Shown here: piece by piece, positions 25,315 through 33,518 of the stretch
Layout: the number at the start of each line of letters is the position of its first letter
Numbering within the stretch: the first letter of the stretch is position 1
Source: Bacteroidota bacterium
GTDB taxonomy: Bacteria; Bacteroidota; Ignavibacteria; Kryptoniales; JAKASW01
Reading direction: 5' to 3'
DNA length: 35,706 nucleotides
Assembly (NCBI GenBank): GCA_021794075.1
Contig: JAJYRM010000036.1
Location: 1 to 35,706 of the forward strand
Made by a program: the position numbers and the translations under genes
The notes under the pieces: generated by a model
The model's input: only the letters and a program-made list of their open reading frames with translations
Database searches by the model: none
Told to the model about the DNA's origin: nothing

Positions 25315-25515
25315 TTGAAGAATCTGGTTGTATCGAGTGATCGAGACTGCTTTGTTGAATTAATCCATCGCGAGTCCGATCCCGCTACATGGATCGTGAA
25401 ACGCTGGAAGAAATTCCTGTGGTTTAAGAAAAAGATCTCATCAGATTGGTTCAGTGATGAGCAACAGGCAATGGCATTTGCAAATGAAATGAAACTCAGC
25501 CACCAGCGGCTTTGA
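25315..25515 (+). CDS. Small hypothetical protein (66 aa)
   Basis: TTG 25315 has GGAGGA at 25301-25306, 8 bases upstream, and is preferred to TTG 25309, which is too close. The product is 66 residues, soluble, with several tryptophans in T-W-I-V-K-R-W-K-K-F-L-W and a basic centre, ending in FSDEQQAMAFANEM and a short tail. I do not recognise it. It lies 62 bases after the previous gene and 29 before the next, so the three probably share a transcript. Confidence 0.58.
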   Translation: MKNLVVSSDRDCFVELIHRESDPATWIVKRWKKFLWFKKKISSDWFSDEQQAMAFANEMKLSHQRL

Positions 25516-25544
25516 GATTTTTTAGATAAGAGAGATGTTTAAAA

Positions 25545-25793
25545 ATGCAGGAAATAGATCGTCATTTAAGAAACCGGAGAGGGAGTTCACCTCCGTTTCA
25601 GGAAATAGAGAAATGGGCTGATGATGGGGCTGACGGAGCTCATTGGATCAAGATGGTTGCGGCGGCTTTTCAAAAAGAAGAACCCGGATTGATGATAAGT
25701 CTTGCTCAGGAAGAGGCTGTCGTTGCCGGGTGGGAAGATAAGTCAAGGTGGGAAGACGACGGAGGGATGATTACGTCCGCGACCCGAATATGA
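25545..25793 (+). CDS. Small hypothetical protein (82 aa)
   Basis: An 82-residue acidic soluble protein starting MQEIDRHLRN. AGAGAG at about 25530-25535 is a moderate ribosome binding site. It has a tryptophan-containing helix (EIEKWADDGADGAHWIKMV) and a second WEDKSRWEDD segment. No family recognised. It follows the 66-residue gene on the same strand by 29 bases. Downstream, 25794-26085 is a 292-base stretch with a T-rich region at about 25873-25880 and no gene; it probably contains the end of this transcript and the leader of the helicase gene. Confidence 0.5.
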   Translation: MQEIDRHLRNRRGSSPPFQEIEKWADDGADGAHWIKMVAAAFQKEEPGLMISLAQEEAVVAGWEDKSRWEDDGGMITSATRI

Positions 25794-26085
25794 TGCACGC
25801 AGACTTTTTGACCGATTGAACCGCGGATGGAAAACGCCGGAAAAGAAGGCGTGCCAGCCGACGAAGAGTCTCTTTTTTTATAGTGTATGTTAACCAGCCA
25901 CCGGTTATATTATGTCATTAAAAGAGACATCTTCTCCCCCCTCCTAAGAAGAACGGGCGACGGTGTTCAAAAGCCGGGATTTGGTCTTCTTTATAGGATC
26001 TCCGGGAAAACAGAACGTTCCCTCCAGCTCATTTTGACGGAGCTCATCTTCCCCGCACATTTTTTCAGTTACAAGAAAGATTTAT

Positions 26086-27318
26086 ATGAAATCAGCTTCT
26101 TTTGTGCTGAGCAGTGAAATAACAGCTCTGCTCGAAGCACAGGGAATAACAGTGCCGACGCCGGTACAGGAACAAATCATACCGGCAGTCACAGATGGTC
26201 AGGATGTGCTCGCACAATCTGAGACCGGATCGGGCAAAACGCTAAGTTACGCGATACCGATCATCGAAAAGCTGCAGAGGAATGACGGCCTTCGGGCGCT
26301 AGTCCTCGTGCCGACGCGCGAGCTCTCCACCCAGGTCGCCGGGGAATTTGTCAAGTATTCGGCGGGGAAGCATCTGGGCATCGTCCCGGTATACGGCGGA
26401 GTGCCGATCGGCGCGCAGGCGTCCCGTCTCCGCAGAGCGAATATAATCGTCGCGACTCCGGGCAGGCTTATCGACCTCCTGAACAGGCGCGCGGTGAACT
26501 TGTCTTCCGTTAAGTACTTTGTCTGCGACGAGGCGGATAGAATGCTGGACATGGGATTCATACATGACGTCGAGAGGATCGCCCGTCAGCTTCCGGCTGA
26601 GCACCAGACAATGTTGTTCAGTGCAACAGTTTCGAAGGAAATCGAAAGACTCGCGGGCAGTTATCTGCGCAATCCAAGGAACGTCCGTCTCGCGTCCACG
26701 GTGAAACCGGTCTTCCTGAAGCAAACATACTGCAATGTCAGACCGGACCGGAAAATGGGAACGCTTACAGGCTTACTCAATGAAGATCGCCAGCTCGCGA
26801 TTGTCTTCTGCAACAAGAAGTATGTGACCGCAAAACTCGCGAAGACGCTCACCGCGGCCGGCATCAACGCTCGCTGTCTCAACGGCGACATGTCGCAGCC
26901 CCAGCGCGAGAGGGTGACGGACGATTTCCGCCAGAAGAAATTCAGCGTTCTCGTCGCGACCGACGTGGCGGCGCGAGGGATCGATGTGGACGACGTGTCT
27001 CATGTCTATAACTACGAGATACCGAGGGACGTGGAATCTTACACGCACCGTATCGGACGAACCGCCCGCGCGGGAAAGAAAGGGGAGGCTATCTCGCTTA
27101 TAGCGACGGAAGACGATAAGAAATCCTTCCGCCAGATTCTCTACAAATACCGCGGCGAGATTTCGTTGAGAGACACGGGCGAAACAATGGTTCCCCGGTT
27201 GCCAAATGAACCTGCCAGAGCGAAGGTCATCCGGGCGAAGGAAAGCGTCCCGAAGCCCGATCAGGAGAAGGGACAGCAGACCTGGAGGAAGAAATGGCAG
27301 GAACTACTGGCCCGCTAA
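26086..27318 (+). CDS. DEAD-box RNA helicase (RhlE-like)
   Basis: An ATP-dependent RNA helicase of 410 residues. Motifs in order: Q motif PTPVQEQIIP, motif I AQSETGSGKT, Ia PTRELS, TPGRLID, motif II DEADRML, motif III SAT, IV VFCNKK, V ARGIDVDDV and VI HRIGRTARAG. All are intact. The C-terminal extension after the core (about 365-410) is short and basic, like RhlE and cold-shock helicases acting on structured mRNA or ribosome assembly. ATG 26086 has AAGAAAGA close upstream. The 292-base leader before it would fit a cold-induced mRNA with a long 5' UTR, but I could not define the promoter. Confidence 0.93.
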   Translation: MKSASFVLSSEITALLEAQGITVPTPVQEQIIPAVTDGQDVLAQSETGSGKTLSYAIPIIEKLQRNDGLRALVLVPTRELSTQVAGEFVKYSAGKHLGIVPVYGGVPIGAQASRLRRANIIVATPGRLIDLLNRRAVNLSSVKYFVCDEADRMLDMGFIHDVERIARQLPAEHQTMLFSATVSKEIERLAGSYLRNPRNVRLASTVKPVFLKQTYCNVRPDRKMGTLTGLLNEDRQLAIVFCNKKYVTAKLAKTLTAAGINARCLNGDMSQPQRERVTDDFRQKKFSVLVATDVAARGIDVDDVSHVYNYEIPRDVESYTHRIGRTARAGKKGEAISLIATEDDKKSFRQILYKYRGEISLRDTGETMVPRLPNEPARAKVIRAKESVPKPDQEKGQQTWRKKWQELLAR

Positions 27319-27512
27319 GTCAGGAGCCCTTTATGCAGGTGCTCCCCGGCAATGGTCAACAATGACAACCGGCCCGGCCTCCGGCCGCACGCGGTGTAGG
27401 TGAAGGCCTGACTTCAATTAGATACAAGCGGACTTCCATCGCTCCGACATCATATGTGCCATCTTGTTGCGGGACACCGCAAGTCGAATGTGGGGCAGCG
27501 ATTCTGCTCAAT

Positions 27513-27541
27513 AGCCTGCTGGTGTAATCCACCAGCGGGCT
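27513..27541 (+). terminator. Strong 12-bp hairpin between the helicase and STAS-like genes
   Basis: AGCCTGCTGGTG (27513-27524) pairs with CACCAGCGGGCT (27530-27541) around TAATC, with one T-G wobble. Only four T, as CATGTTTTA, follow, so it is not a classic terminator. It sits 195 bases after the helicase stop and 29 before the STAS-like start, so it may end one transcript or lie in the leader of the next. Confidence 0.55.
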
Positions 27542-27569
27542 CATGTTTTACCGCTTAACCAGGAGAGGC

Positions 27570-27947
27570 ATGAGAGATAAAACGGACGGCGGGTTCACCG
27601 TTTCAATTGCATCATCGGTTCAAAAGACACTGCGCTCACGTTACTCCGCGGAGAGGCTTGTCAGGGCCATAGTGGGCATGTGGAGAGAGAAATCCGTCGA
27701 AAATAACGAGCCCTCCTCGCTCATCCTTGACTTCGACGGTATCTTTCGGTTGCCAGAATCTGTCGCAGACGTGCTCGTTCATTTCCGTTACGAATTCCCC
27801 GGCGGCAATTGTAGTCGGGTTGAATTTCTAAACGTATCGGCTCCTGTCAGGAAAGCTCTAGCATCGGCTGAGAAATCTCTTGGACAGTTTCACAAGAGAG
27901 TCAACGTCAAGAGAGAAAAGAAAAGTGGTTTCATGATAGAGATTTGA
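27570..27947 (+). CDS. STAS-like (DUF4325-type) protein
   Basis: A 125-residue soluble protein. AGGAGAGG at 27561-27568 favours ATG 27570 over ATG 27543, which lies against the hairpin. The first half (SVQKTLRSRYSAERLVRAIV) is a helix-rich region; the second half reads SLILDFDGIFRLPESVADVL followed by RVEFLNVSAPVRKALASAEKSL. This beta-strand LDF-G pattern with a Ser-Val-Ala helix is that of STAS-like DUF4325 domains. Such proteins act as anti-anti-sigma-like or regulatory switches, sometimes near histidine-kinase-like ATPases. No partner kinase gene is adjacent. The domain assignment is by pattern and moderate. Confidence 0.55.
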   Translation: MRDKTDGGFTVSIASSVQKTLRSRYSAERLVRAIVGMWREKSVENNEPSSLILDFDGIFRLPESVADVLVHFRYEFPGGNCSRVEFLNVSAPVRKALASAEKSLGQFHKRVNVKREKKSGFMIEI

Positions 27948-28240
27948 ACCTGTACCGGAGATTCAGCAGGGCAAAGCGCTTATGCCGGAGGGGAAATCGG
28001 CTCGAGCCCTGTGGAGTAAACCTCTGTATCCGGGCCTCGGTTATGATCGGAACACCACTCTTATGAACTAATCCTTTTGACCGATTTTATAGGAATGCCG
28101 GGCCTCCTAACTTGAGCGGAGAGAAAAGGCGAGCAGTGAACCGCAAGTGGGCATGAGGACCGCGTCCCATCGCTAGATCGTTGCTTCATCCCGCTAAGAT
28201 CCGCACGCCGTAATTCCGGAAATCCAAAGCAGGAGCCGTC

Positions 28241-29851
28241 ATCAAACGCAAACTTCGAGTTGGGATAATCGACCTCGTGACCAAGGGGCCGACACGGGCG
28301 CTCTGGGCACGCGTCATGAACGCCAATTTTGCGAGTATCATGCCGCAGGTACTCGGGGTATGGTGCGAGGAGCTCGGACACCAGGTAACATCGGTATGCT
28401 ACACCGGTTTCGAAAACCTGGTGGATGAACTTCCGCGCGACGTCGATATTGTTTTCATCGGCGCGTTCAGCGAGGCCGGGCAGACCGCATACGCGCTGAG
28501 CAATCTCTTCCGCTCACGCGGCGCGATCACCGTGCTTGGCGGACCGCACGCCCGATGCTATCCGCAGGACGCCCAGAAATATTTCGACTACGTCGTCGGA
28601 CTGACCGATAAGCAAGTCATCGAGGATGTCCTTGCCGATTGTTCGCGTCACAGGCCCGTCGGCCTCTACCTCACGGCTAAACAGCAGCCCGAGTTCATAC
28701 CGGGAGTGCGGGAAAGATGGAAGTTCATCGAGTCGACGCTTAAGAAGGCTCCGCTGATAAAGCTCGTCCCGATGATTGGGAGTCTCGGCTGTCCGTACAC
28801 GTGCAGTTTCTGCATCGACTCAGTGATTCCATATCAACCGCTCGATTTCAATGTCTTGAAGGAAGATCTTTCCTTCCTTCTGAAGAAATTCAAGCGACCG
28901 GTTGTCGGCTGGCACGACCCGAACTTCGGGATAAGGTTCGACGATTACATGGACACGATAGAGGATTCTGTGCCGCCCAACAGCATAGACTTCATCGCAG
29001 AAAGCAGTCTCTCCCTTCTGTCCGAGCCGCATCTCAAGCGGCTCAAGCGCAACGGCTTCAAAGCCATCCTTCCGGGAGTGGAGTCGTGGTACGAGCTCGG
29101 CGGCAAGTCAAAAACGAACGGTGTGTCGGGCTTGAACAAGGTCAGGCAGGTGTCCGACCATGTCAATATGATACTCCGCTATATCCCGTACGTGCAGACT
29201 AATTTCGTCCTTGGGCTCGACAGCGACGAGGGGTCCGAGCCGTTCGAGTTGACGAAACGATTCCTTGACATGACTCCGGGGACTTTTCCCGGGTACTCGC
29301 TTCTTTCTGCGTTCGGGCAGGCGGCGCCCGTCAACCTTGAATATCAGCGGGCCAATCACGTACTCCCTTTCCCGTTCCATTTCCTGGACAACAATCATGC
29401 TATGAACGTGAAGCCGAAGAACTATTCATGGCCGGAGTTCTATCAGAATGTCATCGACCTGACGAAATACGCGTTCACCTGGAGTGCGATCCTTAAAAGA
29501 TTCAAATCGACCGGCGCCGTTAAGCCGCGGTTGATGAACGTCCTCCGCGCGGTATCGTCGGAAGGGTTCGGGAGGATAAAATACTTCACGGAAGTCCGGC
29601 GGCTCCTGAGAACGGACGTTCAATTCAGGCGCTATTTTGACCAGCAAACGACCGATCTCCCTAAGTTTTACAAGGACATCATAGAAGAAGATTTGGGGCC
29701 GTTGTGGGACTGGCTTCCCCCAGGTGCGCTGTACCACGATCCCAACGCGTACCTGAAAGCCGAGAATGAGCGGACCTGCGCGGCATCTGCCGCGAGTGTT
29801 GATTCTGCGCAAAGATCAATAGGGGAAGAGAAATCTAAGACCGCTGCGTGA
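28241..29851 (+). CDS. B12-binding-domain radical SAM protein, probable ATC start
   Basis: A radical SAM protein with an N-terminal cobalamin-binding-type Rossmann domain. The cluster motif is C-x3-C-x2-C in GSLGCPYTCSFC (C184, C188, C191 counted from 28241). Before it, LRVGIIDLVTKG opens the first beta strand, and LGGPHARCYPQDAQKYFDYV covers the later part of the B12-type domain. The start is unusual: the frame is open from 28214, the first standard start is GTG 28277, but that would cut off the first beta strand. AGGAG (28231-28235) sits 5 bases before ATC 28241, giving 536 residues. Substrate unknown; family members methylate unactivated carbons or modify lipids and natural products. The C-terminal 120 residues are alpha-rich and unassigned. 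Confidence 0.85.
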   Translation: MKRKLRVGIIDLVTKGPTRALWARVMNANFASIMPQVLGVWCEELGHQVTSVCYTGFENLVDELPRDVDIVFIGAFSEAGQTAYALSNLFRSRGAITVLGGPHARCYPQDAQKYFDYVVGLTDKQVIEDVLADCSRHRPVGLYLTAKQQPEFIPGVRERWKFIESTLKKAPLIKLVPMIGSLGCPYTCSFCIDSVIPYQPLDFNVLKEDLSFLLKKFKRPVVGWHDPNFGIRFDDYMDTIEDSVPPNSIDFIAESSLSLLSEPHLKRLKRNGFKAILPGVESWYELGGKSKTNGVSGLNKVRQVSDHVNMILRYIPYVQTNFVLGLDSDEGSEPFELTKRFLDMTPGTFPGYSLLSAFGQAAPVNLEYQRANHVLPFPFHFLDNNHAMNVKPKNYSWPEFYQNVIDLTKYAFTWSAILKRFKSTGAVKPRLMNVLRAVSSEGFGRIKYFTEVRRLLRTDVQFRRYFDQQTTDLPKFYKDIIEEDLGPLWDWLPPGALYHDPNAYLKAENERTCAASAASVDSAQRSIGEEKSKTAA

Positions 29852-30103
29852 ATTGATTTGCGGGTTTTGTAAAAGACTATTCTTTCCACAATGGCTGCCA
29901 CGACATTTCCAGTGCGCCGGCGTGGCGTCTTAGCAGTTAAATCTTTGAAGTAAAATACTCTTGAACCCGGAACACCACTGCGGCTGTCGCAAGATTGCAC
30001 GAGACCTTCGGGTTGGGTAACTTTTGTCGAACCCCCTGTTTCAGAATGCGTCCGAATATCACGAGGACCGCGTGCGAGACAGGGAACCTAAAGCGGAGAA
30101 CAG

Positions 30104-30799
30104 TTGGCTGAGAAGATTAAACTCCTGATCATCGAGGACAACCCGCTGCTCCGTGAGGGCATTTCGGCGATACTCAGGAGAACCCCGGATATCCGGGTGG
30201 TCACCGGACAGGGCAGCCGGAAGAAACCGCTGCAGAAAGTGCATGATCTCAAGCCGAACGTGCTCCTTCTTGATCTCGGACTGAGAGGTCAAAGCAGCCT
30301 GGAGATAGTACGGGCGGTCAAGTTGGATTATCCTCACGTGAAGGTCATAATCATGGACCTGGCCCCGACCGAGACGGACATCCTGCTCTTCGTGCGTGCC
30401 GGAGTCTCCGGTTTCGTGCTCAAGGGCGCAACGACTGAAGATTTTCTCAGGACCATCCGTGCCGTAGCGCGCGGAAAGAAGGTGCTGCCGCAGCTGATGA
30501 CCGAATCGCTCTTCTCACAAATCGTGGAGCAGGCCGTCAGCGGAAAAATCACATCTAGAGTTACGGAAGCTGTACGGATGACAAGGCGCGAGCGCCAGGT
30601 AATCTCACTGATAGCGGAGGGGCTTTCGAATAAGGAGATCGCCGATAAACTGCATCTCTCCACCTACACTGTAAAGAGTCACGTGCACAACATCCTCGAG
30701 AAACTACTTCTTCGATCCCGTGTCCAGATCGCAAAGTACGCGCTGACAAATTCGGAGCTGACGGAAGCCGAGGAAAGCATTTCTCTCATCGAGGAGTAA
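30104..30799 (+). CDS. LuxR/NarL-type response regulator with altered receiver
   Basis: A 231-residue regulator. The receiver (about 5-120) has E11 and D12, phospho-acceptor D57 in VLLLDLGLRG and K107 in GFVLKGA. The conserved Thr/Ser of the active site (usually T in I-L-T-A) is replaced by D85 in VIIMDLAP, which may alter phosphorylation-driven switching. The LuxR-type helix-turn-helix (about 164-222) reads MTRRERQVISLIAEGLSNKE, followed by the recognition-helix segment STYTVKSHVHNILEKL. The start is TTG 30104 with GGAG at 30095-30098. A 6-bp hairpin (ACCCGT/ACGGGT, 30799-30817) follows without a T-run. No histidine kinase is adjacent. A paralogue follows 179 bases later. Confidence 0.88.
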   Translation: MAEKIKLLIIEDNPLLREGISAILRRTPDIRVVTGQGSRKKPLQKVHDLKPNVLLLDLGLRGQSSLEIVRAVKLDYPHVKVIIMDLAPTETDILLFVRAGVSGFVLKGATTEDFLRTIRAVARGKKVLPQLMTESLFSQIVEQAVSGKITSRVTEAVRMTRRERQVISLIAEGLSNKEIADKLHLSTYTVKSHVHNILEKLLLRSRVQIAKYALTNSELTEAEESISLIEE

Positions 30800-30978
30800 C
30801 CCGTTTCCTCCACGGGTCTAGTCCCATTTCCATCCTTTTGGGCGATTGAACGGGTATGCGTCTCACCCTAGCTTGGTTACACGATGAATGTATCGAAAGC
30901 GTTTCCACAGACGGCTCAGTCCGTTTGAAGAAGAGGGACTTTCAGGTGTGTTCGGAAGTTTAACATCAGGAGTTTCAA

Positions 30979-31668
30979 ATGAAGAAGACCAGGCTTTTGC
31001 TAATCGAGAAGAATCGTATGCTGCGGGACGGGCTCGCCGCGATTCTCAAGAAGCGTGATGATGTCACTATAGTGGCCGCCTCCGGGGACAGTGAAAATAC
31101 GATTCTGAAGCTGCATAAACTGAACCCGAACGTGATTCTTCTGGATCTCAATTTACGCAGTCAGAACAGCCTGCACGTAGTCAGTCTCGTGAAGAAGGAA
31201 TTCCCGGAAGCGAAAGTGGTGGTAATGGATCTGGCCCCCGTTCACGGCGACGTCGTTCAATATGTGAGGGCGGGAGCGTCGGGTTTCATACTAAAGGACG
31301 CGACGCTGGACGACTTCATCGCCACCATACAAACGGTATCAAAAGGCGGACAGGTCCTGCCGCCTACGCTTGCGGATTCGCTCTTTTCGCTGATTGTGGA
31401 ACAGGCAATCAAGGGAAAGAAAATCACGATTACGGAGCCCGTCAGGATGACCAAAACGGAAAAAGAGATTTTCGGGCTCGTCGGCAACGGCCTGAGCGAC
31501 AGGGAAATCGGGGAGAAGCTTAAGACTTCGACGCGCGCCGTGCGGACGCATCTGCAGGCAATCATGAAAAAACTGGCATTGCACACCCGACTGGAGATTA
31601 GGGATTATAAATACACCGATGGGACCCTGGAAACGATCGTCGGCAGCATCTCGATAGTCGGAGACTGA
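30979..31668 (+). CDS. LuxR/NarL-type response regulator, second copy with missing acid residue
   Basis: A 229-residue paralogue of the upstream regulator, alike in length and layout. The receiver keeps D56 and K106 and also has Asp (D84, in VVMDLAP) at the Thr/Ser place. It differs in the metal-binding acidic pair, which is E10-K11 instead of E-D, so Mg2+ binding should be weakened and normal phosphorylation is doubtful. The output HTH (about 160-215) reads MTKTEKEIFGLVGNGLSDRE and then TRAVRTHLQAIMKK. CAGGAG at about 30967-30972 supports ATG 30979. The pair may form a heterodimer or one may be phosphorylation-independent (inference). Confidence 0.87.
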   Translation: MKKTRLLLIEKNRMLRDGLAAILKKRDDVTIVAASGDSENTILKLHKLNPNVILLDLNLRSQNSLHVVSLVKKEFPEAKVVVMDLAPVHGDVVQYVRAGASGFILKDATLDDFIATIQTVSKGGQVLPPTLADSLFSLIVEQAIKGKKITITEPVRMTKTEKEIFGLVGNGLSDREIGEKLKTSTRAVRTHLQAIMKKLALHTRLEIRDYKYTDGTLETIVGSISIVGD

Positions 31669-32843
31669 ACGAGGGGGGACTCAATGCCGGCCGGAATCAC
31701 CGGACGAAATGACAGGTGCCCGGAGCGGCCCAACTGGTTGCTGGCCTATGATGGGGAATAATGTTTGAACTGGTGCGTGCAATACCGGGCATAGCCCCTG
31801 AACGGGAGAATGGAGACAACGACGTGATACGGGAACGACTCAAAAAACTTTGGAGCTTAATCTGGAGGGAATCTATGGATGAACTGATATTCGGGAATCA
31901 ATCGAAACATAAACAGCCGATTGGGATTTCATGGCTCAATGTTCACAGGCTGTTCGATAATCGTTGGTGGCGGCGCCTTCGTTTCAGATTGTCCCTTCGG
32001 CAATTATAGAGGCTAGGCTCGCGTCGTCGCCAATCCGACTAAAAAGCGAATGGGTTAGCGATCAAGAGAGCTATTGCAGGGGCCCCATTCGACGGCAGAC
32101 GGAGTGGAGTTAATTAGAGCAGTGCAGATAGAGAATAAGGGCCGCTGAGATTGGAATCAAACGTTGCAAAGCTTGACGGAAGTGGGTGCTTGAATTAAGG
32201 TAGCTACTTCCGATCCAGATAGCTTTGGCAACAACCACAGAGTGACTCGGAGAGCAGATACTCAAGCCGGCGTGGTCGTTGAGAACGCTTAGGACATCAT
32301 TCGATTGATTTCCTTTGTCAATCGGACCATCTTTACCTTCCCTCTGGCCTGTTTCCAAATGACTACGGCGATTCTAACCACCAGGAAGTTCGAGTCATCG
32401 TGCCGATCGGGGAGCCATACCTTCCAAATCTTCGGCCATTCGAGTAGATGCTTTAATGTACGTGCAGTTTTTTGTGGCCCCATCATCTCCTTAATGAAAG
32501 TCACGCGAAGAACGTGAATCGATATGTATCCGTGGTTAAGTGGGGACGGAGAGTTCAGTTTGTGAAGATTGATCGGCTATCCTTTGTATTCAGCTTGTTT
32601 TTTATTGGCTCCTGGTCTAACATCATGAAGACATGGAACGATCGAACATGGCGCAGGAAGTCAGTGGCAATAACCAGGAGACGAACTCGTCTCGGACTCG
32701 AAATCAAAGTAGGGTCTCGAGGAATAAGTTTCGTTTCATATCGGTCTCAGTCAAGCAAAGATATTGTTGTGTGCGGGCTGAAAGGTACGATGCTGGTTCA
32801 AAATCTCAATTTGTGGTCATGTCATGCCTGAAAGTATTCGGCG
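31669..32843. other. Gene-poor stretch (1.2 kb)
   Basis: I find no well-supported gene. A frame at 31761-32009 (82 codons) has only a weak GGGG upstream and looks arginine- and tryptophan-rich in a way that suggests chance. A minus-strand frame at 32289-32504 has AAGGAG before internal ATG codons and is the only other candidate, but I recognise nothing in it. Overlapping frames in all directions with no codon bias suggest non-coding or decayed DNA. Confidence 0.45.
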
Positions 32844-33518
32844 ATGACTGAACAAGAAATACGTGCCCACATCATGCTTTTCCTTGCGGACCTATATGAG
32901 AATCCAATCTCGCGCACACAGTGGAAGCGATTTGCTTTTGAAAATGCTAACGATCAACGTCTTGCACTGGATATTCTACGCAGGTTAAGCGCCAATCTAA
33001 TTGTTGAGCAAAAAGAACCTGGTGTGGTCCGTTTAAACAGTATCGGCTATCGGGTTGTCGAACGCGAGCTGGCGAGACTTCGCGCCGAACAACGCGGTGT
33101 CCCAATTGCCGAAAAGATGATGCTGGTGCCTCCCACACATGACGAGATTCGAGAGATCACTAACGAATTGGGTCAGATTCCCGATTATGTCATGGCGTCT
33201 CGGATAGTGGAAGGACAATCCGAAATCTACTGGGCGACCGATGGATTCCAGAAGCTGACAGGATATACGGTCGAGGAGATAAATGCTTCGGGGGGCGCGG
33301 TCATGCTGCCTTCCCATGCCGAGATGGGAAAGCTCGCGGAACTTGTCGAAGACTTGTTCAGTGGCCGCAAAGTGAAGGGGGACTTTCAAATCAAACCAAA
33401 GAGAGGGAGGCCGCTCACTCTGCAATTCGTTGCTTGGCCCCTATTTGACGCGGAAGGCCATGTGATCGGATCGCTATCCGCCGTGAGAAAAATTACCGAC
33501 GGACGAGACGTCCAATAA
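32844..33518 (+). CDS. Winged-helix plus PAS-domain protein
   Basis: A 224-residue soluble protein. Residues about 5-80 look like a winged helix (FLADLYENPISRTQWKRFAF, then ALDILRRLSANLIVEQKEPG and a wing with VVRLNSIGY). Residues about 105-220 are a PAS domain (WATDGFQKLTGYTVEEINAS, a long middle helix, then LTLQFVAWPLFDAEGHVIGS). There is no kinase or other output domain, so it may be a stand-alone sensor-regulator or the N-terminal part of a lost larger protein. No clear ribosome binding site precedes ATG 32844. It stands between two gene-poor stretches. Domain calls are by pattern only. Confidence 0.68.
   Translation: MTEQEIRAHIMLFLADLYENPISRTQWKRFAFENANDQRLALDILRRLSANLIVEQKEPGVVRLNSIGYRVVERELARLRAEQRGVPIAEKMMLVPPTHDEIREITNELGQIPDYVMASRIVEGQSEIYWATDGFQKLTGYTVEEINASGGAVMLPSHAEMGKLAELVEDLFSGRKVKGDFQIKPKRGRPLTLQFVAWPLFDAEGHVIGSLSAVRKITDGRDVQ

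Noticed and set aside
27948-28240. Cobalamin riboswitch before the B12-binding radical SAM gene
   Set aside because: The conserved B12-box sequence is not present in either orientation.
32289-32504. Possible small minus-strand gene with AAGGAG before ATG
   Set aside because: No recognisable family, and spacing to the nearer ATG is too tight; kept only as a note in the gene-poor stretch.
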